Shown one piece after another: positions 30,121 through 42,599 of a stretch of DNA of 64,000 bases; position 1 is the stretch's first letter; each line of letters begins with the position of its first letter. The DNA is from Heterobilharzia americana (taxonomy: Eukaryota > Platyhelminthes > Trematoda > Strigeidida > Schistosomatidae). The position numbers were made by a program, and so were the translations under genes. The stretch covers positions 70,189,160 to 70,253,159 of the forward strand of contig OX104130.1 of NCBI GenBank assembly GCA_944470555.2, in the 5' to 3' direction. The notes beneath the pieces were generated by a model, which was given only the letters and a program-made list of their open reading frames with translations, searched no databases and was not told the origin of the DNA.

Positions 30121-33100
30121 ACAAGTACGTCTAAAAGAAACCAGCCCCCTTGATAAGTTTGAAACGGTATAATGCGAAGAAGAAGATTATTTGAAACATA
30201 TCTGCGCTTAATATCTCAAATAGTCTGATCATATGTGAGAGTGTCGAATGATTTATATGAAAATTTACAATGAAGTTCAACTAAGTCATCAACTGGAGAC
30301 ACAAGAAAAGGAAGGACAGAACAAAATCTAAATCACATCACTTTTGGTTTAAGAATTATAATCGATACCACAATGTAACCTTAATATGAATGTAAAGGGT
30401 TGGAGCTTCAATTAATCTCAGTACTCAACCCTAACCACTTTTGTGTAATACTTTTTTAACAGCGTTTTTCACATCTACTCCACAACTAGTTTCTGAATGT
30501 GTCTGGTAACAAATGAATAAACATTACATATATAAAGAACTAAACCAGTCCTGTAGATTTGTTTGTCTATGTGATGTGTTTTAAGATAACGACGGCGACA
30601 ATAATATATATAACAGAAATGATAACCTTAAACGAAGTAATGGAAAAATTGAGATTATCTGAAACATGATGACTTTGTTCAAATTTATCAAGGGGGCTAA
30701 TAATTTCAAAAATGATTACGTTGACAGAGTCGATTAAGACAGTTGTAATATAGATGATAGTGATGATCAAAATCAAGAAAACAGTATAAAAATGTAGACA
30801 GACGGATAATCAAAATGAGTTGAAAGCTTGCTTCATATTACTGAAGGACTAAGTAAGTGAACAAACAAAGTTTGAGTAAATATAACCAGATATGATCCAA
30901 TGGTATCGTGAATATTGGGTGCTGGGTAAAAGGTTAACATGAGATACAGTAAGTATATGAAAGGGTTGGTGACTAAGAAAGGGATAGGAAAATTGTCAAT
31001 GATGTATTTGCTTACTAACTGTTCCCTAACCAAGGGAGAGGTAAGGGATATTTAAACTTCCTAATACAAAGACTAGGAATAGTAGCTCGAATTAACACAG
31101 CTTCTACTGTATAAAGGACTATTTCAAATACCTTTTGAAAGATTAAGTGGCATGTTGTAAATGATCTTAGAAGTATTGTTCTTATCTAGCAAAAGACCTT
31201 TATCAAAGAAATGAAAGAAAATGGAACTACTAATGAATTTCATCAATCCCTTTACCAATCATGAAGATGGATACTCAGCAACACACGTGTTAACTGGTCT
31301 TCTAGTAGGCTCTATATGGTTCTCAGTTGGTCTCCAAACTACTCAGCAAATTTTCTATTCTTATTAGATGGAGTTGTGAAGTATGCTACGAAAATAGCAT
31401 GAACAAGTAGAGATGGCACGATACCATACATTCGAAAGTTAATCTATCATTGATACATTGAAGATATTAGATAAATAGCATTTGAAAGTTTTATAATCTT
31501 TTAATTAGTTCTAATATGGAAGAATTTCGCAAACATTTCGTATACGGCTACTCACTATTTTAATAAGCTATAAGATACATACTTACCATTGGTTCGCATG
31601 TGTTCACAGACTGAATACATCACAGATTTCCATCTTCAGTTAAGATCAACTGTTGAATAGGTTATTTTCCAAATACATTTCGATCTTACTAATTTTCTGT
31701 GTTCAATCTTCAATCGAATAGTATGACCACTTTTAGTTTTATACCCCAAAACATTTTGGTGTGGCTTAACTTTTCAGCCACAGGAATGAGCAGGTTTCAT
31801 GCCTACATCAATAATTTCCATCATCTCAGAATCCATCATATGCTATCGCCTTTAGGTTATCATTCTTTTCGATAACACAAAATACATTCAAGCCGATAAA
31901 ATAAACCGAAAATGAAATCAGTCAGTTACTAGAAGAGTCTCTCCTACTTCTTCAATATATTTACTTCATGTTACCATTGTGCTACATGGACCAATTAATC
32001 AACTAATAAAACTTAAGATTACTGAATGATACTGTTTATTACCAGGTAGGTGTTAAACTTTGTCTTCGGGAATGTCATGTATCCAGATCACAAAAATCAC
32101 CAAGTGAACATTTAACTTTTTTGTCAAGTCATATTAACCACAACCTACAAATGGCAGATTTGAACAATGAAATGTAAACACCTTTGATAACGGTTATAAG
32201 TACAGTCAAAGAAATCACAGGATCAGAAGAGGTTAACAGTCTACTTTGTAAAAAACAGAGATGATTGGAATAAAGAAATTTTTTGACGAACTATATTTTA
32301 GTGTACATTTCTGAGATTGGTAGTGAAAAATGTAAAACACTTCAGAATAATTTCCGATCAAAAGCCTAAATACAATGGACACTCAAGGGGAAGTTAACTT
32401 ACATATATATGAATTCCAAGTCGGAATACAAACAAATGATTAAAAAATGAAATAAAATCACATCCTAATGTGATCGTCTAAAATGATCAATCCTATACGA
32501 TGGCCAGAACAACAGAATAAGTTTAATGTATCCCAGGTGAACAACAATTACATTTAGACTTTTCAATAGCTTATGCTTTAGCTATGCACAGGTATCATAT
32601 TTTCACTCTCTATGAATGAATTGGTTACAAAAATTCGAAGGGTTTATCAGAAAGGATTAGAATATCTTCAGTTTACTAAGCGTTCTACAACAGAGCTGAA
32701 AATGTATTCCTATCCTTCTTTTTTTAATGCGGTTGAATACTCCTCGCAGGCGCGTTTCACAGACTAGTATTTGTTACTACCGGTCCATTATAGCTCTATA
32801 GCATCAGTTTAACTTAATTTGAATACTTGAAGTTAATTTATGGAAAAAGACGGATGCAAAATACGGTCACTTGAATAAAGAATATGAAGCAATTGGCAAG
32901 GGAAGTAAAATACAGGGCTAATTACGTAACATAAATCAATTCAAGGATTACTATTTGATAAAAATCAAACCGTAGATAATGAAAATATTGCAGTTGGAAC
33001 AAGTATCTCATTTTTCCTTAATTTACTGTGTACAGCATTTACTTAAAGATGAATTGAACCGTTAACCTCAACAAACAGTCACATTGTTATTTTCATACCG

Positions 33101-33999
33101 GTGTGTTTCTATAAATTTTAAATTGTGATGAACTATTTGCAACTCTAAAATCATGCAAGCGTTAGCTACCAACTTAAATTTTAGGCGACTGAAAATGTTC
33201 GATCAGAAACACATGGTCAAATTACTCCCTCTTCTGATGATTCGAATGTCAGCAAACTGCAAAATGCACTCTAGGGAATTCCTAGGGTATAAACAACGAC
33301 TGCTGATAGTTAGCATGTTACCATATAAGCCTTACCTGGAGTGACTAAAGTTAGTGGTCATTATTCCGTTCGAACAGTGTATGAAATCAGCTATTTTAAG
33401 CATCATTTTAGGTATTCTCTTCATTTATTGGAATATTTTCAATGAAGAATACTGCATTAAGCCTAAATGATAGCAAGCAAGATGCCAGAGGTGTGACCAA
33501 CCTATAGTTAGACAAGTTAGAGACAAAATTACAGAAATTATCGTAGTAGATGGAACAGGACCCAGAGCGCATAACAGTAGATCATATATCCATAACAGAA
33601 ATATTTTGCTGGAACTGCAAATTCCTATACTGGCTAGATGAACTTCCATCAGCAAAATTAAAGGTACTTTTGTATTACTTCCCCTCCACCTTGCAACAAT
33701 GTACTCACCTAAAAACAACTAGTCCTTCTGTATTATTTTTTATCGTACTGTTATTATTAACACTTTTTAACTGCCATAGTTATTCAGTTTGAAAATGTTG
33801 TACAAGGGGTAAATGTACCGAAATATGACGCTGAGAATTCCGTACTGTATTGAAAATTATTGTTCAGAGCAAACCGATCGTCACTGTTATTGAGTCTTCT
33901 GATTTCTCTCATTAAATTTGATATCATTTTTGTAAGAATAATACTTGGGTACTATAATAGAGTACAGTTCCATAAAAAATTGTTTATTTGATATGGTAA
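30121..33999. other. gene-free stretch with a short inverted repeat
   Basis: No gene was recognised. AGCCCCCTTGATAAGTTTGAA (30146-30166) recurs as its reverse complement with one mismatch at about 30680-30700. Open frames at 33153-33344 and 33425-33792 show no family. Confidence 0.45.
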
Positions 34000-34410
34000 G
34001 CAGTGACAGTGTTATCTACTGAATGACATTTTGAGCAGAACTTATAGCTCATACTCATATCAGTGTACTTATACAACTTTCAAACTTCCAACAGTTCTTC
34101 ACTCTTTTATTTATGGTAGCAAAATTTTCCAGATATCTGTGACGTATGATGAGCTATCCGTTTTACATGTGTAAGGTGTATTGATTCAATAAACAGAGAT
34201 TCTGTGATCAATCTCTCCCTCCACCTGGCTATATCAAGTTTTAGAATTATTATCCTATCCCAATTTATTCAGCCTAACTAACTCTAATCGATCTTTTAGC
34301 GTGCAGTTTCTCTCTGAGTTTGTGGGTTGAAATGCCGCCACCGACCCTACATTCTTAAAAATCCTACGTACAGTTCCCGATGTACCTTCTTTATATCTCT
34401 ACACAGTAAT
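34000..34410 (-). mobile_element. Penelope-like element (type B), linker remnant and 3' region
   Basis: About 34400-34310 on the minus strand translates as YKEGTSGTVRRIFKNVG and AAFQPTNSERNC, matching YEEGTSKTLYRILNKV and ALKPTN of the copy at 15383-15583. The rest, down to AGTTCTGCTCAAAATGTC at about 34030, is the 3' region shared with 4370 and 11645/15003. It is a truncated, dead copy. Confidence 0.65.
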
Positions 34411-37400
34411 TTGTATCAAAAAACCTACGTTGACACTGTTCTTGTGAAAAATAAAAACAGGTTTACCACTAACATGCTTTAATTTTTCCAACAATTTATC
34501 TACGAGACTTCCGAAATTCAGTTACACGTTACTTGGTTTACCTGTTACGATGTTTCATTGTTTATTCAGCAGACAAATATTTAAAACCAGTTTGAAATGC
34601 TTCGAAATTCCTACTGGATCTTGTACACTATTGTTATCATATTATTTTACTCAAATGATTTACTGCCCTAGACATTTATTCATAAATCATAAAAGGAATG
34701 TCTAAAAACAATTTCAACATATTTAATTAGTTACACTGCAAATCAGTATAAGCTTGTTCACTAAGTTATCCAGTTTACTTTCTGGTACGTAGTTTCTCGT
34801 TGTTTTCTTTTATTTTGTGTAAGATACACAGACTAAGTTGAATGGTGATAAGGTTAACTGACTTCTGAGAATCCAGATTGTTAATATTTGCTGCACTAAT
34901 TCAGCGAGCAGATCTAATGAAGTTTGACTAGTATCTTAATTAGTGTTAACTTCGATTATTTGGTGTTAAGGCAACCAACAAATAAACAGGTTAGTTATTT
35001 TAGCAGCTGAAATACGAAAAGTTGCACTTTCAAGAAAAGTCAGCAATCATTCATCAATTCGTTGCTATTACGAGAGTTTGTTTTTCACTTGTACAAAAAG
35101 TATTTCTTAAATAGTGTGGGTAAACTGTGTGTAACTCTCTCCAAACTTTGACGTTTGGCAACAAATGGTAAAGCTCTAAAATATTCTAATATTTAATTTA
35201 GCAATACAGATTAAGATTACTATGTTTCATTATCAGAAAACAAATTATACTACATAGATATCTGATCCATCATAATTTCCTTCCTTTTACAATGAAATCG
35301 TCCCAAACTTAGAAGCGATTTGTAGTATTTGTTTCAAGTATGTAGAAAACATAATACCATAAATATTGAATAGATTCTTGTACTTTGAATGAACTGATGC
35401 TCAGGTGAGATTACATCTATACACCTATCAGAGAAAAACCTACTGTCCAAAGTTAACACCAAATTCAACTTATCAACTGTTTTGTTTTGAGTGAATGTTA
35501 AGTTCACCCAAGCAACTACTGGAATAAACAACCAGGCCTTCCTATTTTGGCTTAAGAGGTAGGTTTTTCATAAGATAAAAGAAGGTAATTGGTAATTTTA
35601 GTGGTTCTTCTGGTGGCCTTCATAACTACTTGGTCTGTATCATTGAGCCACTCTTGTCGTGTAGCGCCCAGTAAGCATTTAATGGTATTACAACTTTTAG
35701 AATACTTACGAATATGCATTAACGTACACACGGTATCGTATAGCATATCATAATTATTGTCAACCAGGTCTTAAACAGCCACAGAAATTTACCATAACAT
35801 TGATAAAATCGCTGGTAGATAATCATTCGAGAGTGATCTTGAAATTGTAATGTAGTACACCACACTAATAAAGGTATGCAAGTGATCTGTTGAAAAATAA
35901 ATGGCAGCAGAAACTGCTAGTGATGTTTCACAAAATTGAGGTACCAATGCTTGAAAGTAATTCTACGGCAAACTTATGATTGCACGTTGTCGTCTTCCAT
36001 GCAGCCAGTGTGAAATGACACCGACCACGAAAAGTTCACGAATTCTTATGCTAATTATTTAAAGAAATACAACACCGCATTCGCATAAAAGTGCACAATA
36101 CATCAAGTGAGTGAACCAATAGTTCAGCTCGAGACATTCACTTAGATACGGAGTGGCGCATAAAAGTAGTGGAAATTTCTTGACCTAACCTGATGAAATA
36201 GCTAAACTACAGTCTAAACATATGCCTCTGTTATAACTACCGGCAACCCTTTCACAAATTTTGTGCAAAAGTAGTAAAACTCCACCCATCAGCCTTTGAG
36301 AAAGCATAAAATCTGTTAAGTTTTATTATGTGCTAAATACCATTTTCCTATGAAATAAAAACTTTATTCAATAATAAGATGACTGCACGAAATGTAGTTA
36401 TTAAGAGGAAAAGCGACTTAATATCAAATAAGTTTCCTTCTGTCGTTTTAAAACTTGTGTCATTTTGTTATTAGATGTTGAAAGCCATGAACTAAGGTTT
36501 CGTGCTTACTGACACTTATCAGTAAATTGTATCCAGGATATTTAAGGAAATCGTATAATCTTCTTCGACAAACATCATACTTTCCTAACTAAAAAGGAAA
36601 TAAGCCAACCGTATACTAGCCCTCTGCAAGTATTCCAAATTGTGAGCTGCTGATTATCAAAGGGTTCTTTGTCTTTTTAACTGTTTTGCTTCACTATTGC
36701 TTTTAGGAATTGACCTTTTGTCACGAGGATCTAGAGTAGCCTTTATCCTGATTAAGATCGGACATGCAACACAGATCACGTCTGCTTTCATTATGTCAAC
36801 TTTATACACTCCCAGAGAATTAATAAATATCCCTATTCGCATGCATATCATGCAGTGAAAATCCTACACCAGGTTGAAACATTTCATCCGAGAATCCACC
36901 TAAGAATATTCAGATTCTAAATAAAAGCTAAATTTAACACGAGTTTCTTAAGCAGAATATTTCATGAATTCATGACACCTTTTTTGTCACATATCAGACA
37001 ATATGATCTTGGTTAGGCGGTTTTCAGCAGAAAACGTGTTGACATCACAGCTAGGCAGTTGCAAAACTTCTCAGCGGTGTAAATATCAACACAGATCTTG
37101 CAATTTCCGAATCAGTTTAGAAACTGATTAGCCTATTTTATATATACCGGTCCGTAAAGGTCAGTTAGCCAGATTCAGATAATTTGAACAATCCTACTCT
37201 ATAAGCTGAATTTGGCCGAGTATAACGGTAATGAGATTAGCCTCAGATGACCAAACCATACGTCTATTTAATAAATCAGCTTGATATGGCTGCCAAAATC
37301 TACAGATCATTAAAAATAACAAAGCTTTTAAATTCTTAAAAACAAGAAGAAAAGGATATATTTGTTACCTATTTCTCGTATACCCTTATGCATGTATGCT

Positions 37401-37704
37401 TCCTGCAGCAGAAGGATGCTTTGGTAAAATATTTAACTGTGAATTTATTTCAAATACTGAACACATTTTGAACATTTTTAATTCAGAAATGATACAGTTA
37501 TCTTTAATTTATTTATATAGCCAATACAAATGCCTCGAGTTGGCATTCATCACAGACTGATCATTAAAAACCTGAAAGCACTGGACAGCGTTGAAAGAAG
37601 GTCCCGTTGTATCACGAACTGAAAGAGGTAGGGAAATGAAGATCATTAGATTCCGATCCGATGTCTCGATGCTGGCCACGGAACATGGACTTTCTGGTTT
37701 TGAT
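34411..37704. other. gene-free AT-rich stretch
   Basis: No gene or repeat family was recognised. The longest open frames (35334-35531, 35552-35746, 36657-36851) show nothing familiar. Confidence 0.5.
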
Positions 37705-37715
37705 CCTAGGTGCAT

Positions 37716-37760
37716 ACTTCTGAAGAGTCCAATACTAGGACGAAACGGCTGTCCAGCTAC
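37716..37760 (+). ncRNA. hammerhead-ribozyme-like motif with complete conserved core
   Basis: CTGAAGA at 37720-37726 fits the CUGANGA core. It is followed by a 4-bp stem II (GTCC 37727-37730, loop AATACTA, GGAC 37738-37741), then GAAA (37742-37745), a minimal stem III (C GGCT G, the same length as the schistosome C GCGC G), and the cleavage triplet GTC at 37751-37753. All conserved core positions are kept, unlike the SINE copies in this window. Stem I pairs weakly (the flanks GTGCATACTT and CAGCTACCAT give few pairs), so activity is doubtful. No tRNA-like promoter half is visible upstream. It lies inside the open frame 37591-37836, which I do not consider a gene. Confidence 0.55.
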
Positions 37761-37789
37761 CATAAGTTTTCAGTGGTTCTACAAACTGA

Positions 37790-39039
37790 TGGTGAACATC
37801 AACTCGAAACTTAAAAATTCCCCACAAACCTCTTAAACTGAATTACAAACACTTCTCTGGAAGACCACTGATACTGATTATAACAATGAAGTTTCTGGAA
37901 TGAAGCAAACAAAGTATTATCAGAAATTTGTGTCAGAGTTCTGTACATAAGTGTTATGTTTTCAGACAGTATATTCGTTCAAAGTATTATCGAAATGAAG
38001 TCATATCTTAGTACAAATTTATTTGTAACGCTTAATGCTTAGAGTTTGCCACAAATGTTCCTGTTGTATATCTTTTTCCATCATACTGATTAGCATAAAA
38101 AAACTCTTCAAAGCATATTTTTCGTAACGTGAAACATATTTACACTTCAAAACTAATTCACTGAAGAAAGATTAATCAGAAGAATGTCACCAAATTAAAT
38201 ATTTCCTGTCTAAAACGTTACAGTTAGAATTAGTAATCAAAGAGCATGGTCATTATGGTATGAGCACTGTTTTGTTATAAAAATAACGTTAAATTTAACC
38301 CTAATTTGGTTACTGAAGGCAGCCCTACGAGTAGCAACGCCTATCCAAATATAGAATGGCGCGCCGTTGTATAATAGGGAGTCTAAGCATAGGCTATGCA
38401 TCATATGGCACGTATAACCACATAATAACATGTAGTAAAAGTAGCAGTTTAAGAGGAAATTATTTACGTCTATGAAAACACTGGTAACTAAGACTTTGTT
38501 TATGTATATCCAGCGAAGTTTACTAGGTGCTTGTTTCAAATAACTGAATGATTTACTATGTATAGAAGAAACACCAGAAAATGAAGAGAATATATAAATC
38601 GTATCTAAGAACTAATGAATCACTTTTGATATTCGTACACGTTTCCTTCCACATTACTGTGTTTTCTGCAAAATCTTGTCCGTTTATTTGGATGTTGTTA
38701 AACCTCGTAAACTGATCAATTCATCGGTTAGTGAAAAACAAAAAAGATAACAGCGAAGATGATTATCTTTCCGTAAGCTCATTTTCACAGCGGTACATTC
38801 ACAAATACATAAGTATAATGATAGAATGTTCCAGACAAGTTTCCAGTCAAATGTCATACTTAATCAATAGATGTATATAGTGAATCACTGTATGGGCAAC
38901 GCTAGAGTCATGCGAAGTATACTAAACAAAGATCACTAGTTGATCAACCGGTTGTGAAACTTTATCGGCTGCCATGGCTTGAACATGGACTGATCATGTC
39001 GAACCGCTGCTTACCTCAATGTGCATTGTTTGATGAAGC
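37790..39039. other. gene-free AT-rich stretch
   Basis: Nothing recognisable. Confidence 0.45.
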
Positions 39040-39215
39040 TGGACTAGTTTGAAGGAGGATTCGGAGTGGCCAGACCAAGACGTGACACCAGTCGATTAAC
39101 ACCCTGACTCTCAGTTTGAGCCATGTAAGGAAGTTTAGGCTACCTTGCTGAGGTCTCCGAGATGACAAGAATTAGTGTTTGAGAACTCTTGGTGACATGC
39201 CTGTTAATCGGTCAC
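39040..39215 (+). repeat. possible dispersed repeat (shared with 9050-9240)
   Basis: It shares ordered short blocks with 9050-9240, ending in 'GAACTCTTGGTGACAT'. It lies just beyond the 3' edge of the PLE relic at 39325-41330. Function unknown. Confidence 0.35.
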
Positions 39216-39324
39216 AATGCCTCAGATGTATGCACTCTTTGACGTCTTTTAAAGCTTGAATATTCGCTCCAACCGTTATCTTCAAATTGTTTCCTCTGTC
39301 ATCCAACTTCGTCTGTCTGTCTGT

Positions 39325-41330
39325 TAGTCCGCTCTATAGAAACAAGTGCAATAAACATTCATGAGATTCAATAAGCCAACTTGTCTTTCACTTAAGAACC
39401 ACTGAACCAGCTGCTGATACGAAAATACAATACGGTGGTTCTCAGCATAGAATGTTCTACTCAAAGACTTTGACAACTGTTGACGAAGGATGTCCGCGGC
39501 AATATCACCTTTAAATCTGAAACTCATTATGAATATTTTTTTTGAAGCTGACTGAATCTATTTCATAGTCTTCTTTTCTTTCATATTTCGCTTGATAAGT
39601 CTGAATGTGTAGCCACTCTTTCAGTATTCCTTAGAAGGTTTCTAATCCTTTAACAAAGGTCTCATCACTGCATTTCTTTCTTATTCTTGACAGGAGTGAG
39701 CGCATAACATTCCTCTTCCTACTTAAAGGTGTCCAATTTTGAAAGTTGGTCAGTCGCCCATTCTAAGTGGGCTTTCTGTAGATAGGCATTTAAATGGAAC
39801 TATCATTCCTCCTTTGGAGTCTGACGTTGAGGAAATGAAACATCAATTTTGATTTGGCCATTAGTGTAAATTATACTGAGGAGTAGCTGTCATTGAAATT
39901 TTGAAGAAGGTGCATCAGTAGCAGGTTGTCATCACAAAATTGAAGGTACCATCCATGTACCTTTTGTTTACATGAATTTGACCGAATATTAGGAGCAATG
40001 TCCTATTCTCAAGGCTTGCTTTGAAATAGTCGGCAAGTAGAGATTCTAGAGGCAATTTCATTGCTGCATCATCAATTTGTCTGCAGATTTCGTTTCGGAA
40101 TCTGAAATGAACGTTAAACGTACATATTAGGATAAGTTCTTTCAGGTCGCGGTTTCGAAGGCTAAAATTTAGATTTCTGACTTGGATGTAGTTACATCAG
40201 AAACAGATCGTTTCTGTTAAGGCTAAGTTTGTGAACAGTGACGTGATGTCTAATGCAACCATTCTTCTTCCGAACAGATTAATGTCCTTGATTGACTCAG
40301 CAAACTGCATCTGATCAGAAACACTGTGTTTCTAAAGCCCTTTCTTTACAGGTTCAAAGCATTCTTCAAGCCGTTTTGCAATTTTATGGTTAAGGGAGTT
40401 TGTAATGTCCAGAAATGGACGGAGATGGACACCATCTTTGTGCACTTTTAATAAATTATTTAAACGTAGGGTAATAGTGCCACAAGGGCAGAGTTCTCCT
40501 TAGAGAACATTACCAACGATTGATTTATCTTTCATTTTCTTCAGTAGTTTAGAGTTGCTTATCTGTTTGCTCCGTTGGGTGTTTCTAATTCACTGGCTCT
40601 GAAAATTTCTTATCTAAAAAAATAGGGGAAATGGTGTCATGGTAGTCGCGTTTATGCAGTAATATTATCTCACTGCCTTTACCTGGGCATATCATGAGAT
40701 TTTCATTTCTCTGGAGTTCTTTCAATTCAATACGATGATCGTTTATCAGATTATGCCGGTTAGTGGGTTGATTGTTGAGGTACTGGAGACAGCAGTAGTT
40801 GATTTGAAACTATCAATATCATTACTAGATGCCTGAGTTAGATCTCTTATCTGACTGACCGATTTATCGAACTAAACTTTAGTATCCACTCCATCAACTT
40901 TTGAATTAACACCACGGCACTTGAGACCAAGGGATGATCCCTGAAGCTGGATAGAGAAGATAGATACACTTGAGTATTTGAAAACATACTTTTCAGTTGA
41001 ACGGGAGGCGGTGCTTAAACAGTTACAAAGGTGAGACTGTTGCTTAGCTTCATACCAAAATTTTCAGTCCGCTTCTTATTGATACTAGCAACTTAGTCTT
41101 TGAATTCATTTCTCTCTTTGGTTGATAATTCAAATAAAATGCAGGATTTCTGTGATATGTTGCGTTTCACTTCTGGTAGTTGAGAATGAATAACACCTAT
41201 CAGATTCAGGCTATATCGTTTCAACGTTCGTGGATTAAGTTGGATATGGTTACGCCAAAAATTCACGTAGAGCATTTTTGGATACTCGCATTTTTCCGTA
41301 CACTCCTTGAGGAAGTTAGTCTTCACATTT
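39325..41330 (-). mobile_element. Penelope-like element (type C), decayed reverse transcriptase and linker
   Basis: Minus-strand pieces in order: LSTKERNEFKD (about 41126-41093), KELQRNENLMICPGKGSEII (about 40700), LNNLLKVHKDG..LRPFLDIT (about 40470-40410), 'GRRMVALDITSLFTN' (about 40270), RYMDGTFNF (about 39955; active PLEs have RYxDDT, so one catalytic Asp is Gly), MPIYRKPTWNG-like 'MPIYRKPT' (about 39780), PLSRKRNVMRSLLSRIRKKC (about 39700), and MSFRFKGDIAADILRQQLSK (39527 on), the linker before the endonuclease. No convincing GIY-YIG domain follows; the copy ends near 39325. It is heavily frameshifted and differs from types A and B. Confidence 0.75.
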
Positions 41331-42590
41331 ACCGCATAAAGCTCTACAAAGAAAGGCAGAAAATTACTGAATTCCTTAACCTCTCAACGGTCTTTGCATT
41401 TCTTTAAATAACGGTAAACCCCCATTCGGTCGTTAAAAAGGAAAAAGAAGTCACAGTGAAGATAAGTACCTTTTCGATGACTCATTTGCACATCTTCACA
41501 CTGATTATGATAACTGATTTTAGGAGATCCTAAATGAAATCTTCTAAAAAAGTCATTTTAGGGAGGTCATAATACTTAAGCAAAGTCAGCTTTCAAGTTC
41601 ACTTCTTCTCCTCTATGAACATAATACCATTGGGATGTGCAGTCTGTACGCTTTGTATGTCAGTGTTATTCTGTTGAATTCACTTAGCAGTTAGCACACT
41701 TGGAACTGGCTTCGGTTTGTAATGTGTCATGAAAATGTCCCCCTTATATCATCACATGGACTTTATCGTAATAAAAATATACTTTACCATTAGTTCCATA
41801 ATATCGATTTCAAAGAACTCATAAAACTCATTTGACAGGTAGCAAGAGGTTACCTCTATTACGACAAACGATTTCTTATTCCAGTTGTTTGCCCGTACCA
41901 GTGGAATTAAACATACAGTTTGCATACTGACACCTACCAGAAGTAGAGTCCTGTCTTTGAGCGTTTTCTTTAGCAAGTAATAAGCGAAACTCGAAGTTTG
42001 TAATGAATTTTTCGACCATTCAGTCACATTCCAAACACAAAAGGCGTATTAGCAGAAACAACAGCACTCATTGGGAGCCAGATGCTTTCAGCTGGCTGGT
42101 CATAAATGGGATGAAACGTACGTCATGAATTCCACTGCTAACCGTTATTCATCAATGGTATAAATATAATCACTATAATGTAGTGGTTATTGATCATTTA
42201 AGATATCAAATATTTTCTATTAGAACACGTTATTCTTTAGTACCAAATAAATTCTCGGTTGGAGAAAAATCGACAGTGATTTGTAGATTATTGATCACCA
42301 CTTTACTTGCAGGTGAGTTTGAGAATTATTTCTAGTAACATGCATGAATAAATAGGTTGACTGGCATGAAACAAACCATGTACATTATAGTACAGCATCT
42401 TTTATCTCTTACCAACAGGTGATAAACACTGCATTAAAGGCTACATTTTAAAAAACATTACGATGATTTTATGTTCAACACAGTGTTTGCATTATCAGAA
42501 ATACTGATAAGGTCATCAGGAATTGCGTTTTCAAAATCATCTTGTTACATTTCCACACTGTATTATCCTTCACAAAATGCATATGAGATA
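41331..42590. other. no gene; one hammerhead SINE relic inside
   Basis: Apart from the SINE relic at 42067-42165, nothing was recognised. The minus-strand open frame 41752-42027 (91 codons) has no family resemblance. Confidence 0.45.
42067..42165 (+). repeat. hammerhead SINE relic
   Basis: CTCATTGGGAGC, then a hammerhead region CAGCTGGCTGGTCATAAATG, GGATGAAAC, ACGTC and ATTCCACTGCTAACC, aligning with the schistosome family without gaps. GAAA and GTC are kept; CTGATGA has become CTGGCTG, so cleavage is not expected. The tRNA-like half is truncated. Confidence 0.65.
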
Positions 42591-42599
42591 TTAAGGTCA
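42591..42599. repeat. probable target-site duplication, left copy
   Basis: TTAAGGTCA here and TTAAAGTCA at 46018-46026, on the two sides of the RTE copy 42600-46017; one mismatch. Confidence 0.55.

Noticed and set aside
41752..42027. 91-codon minus-strand open frame
   Set aside because: No family resemblance, no splice or poly(A) support; length is compatible with chance.
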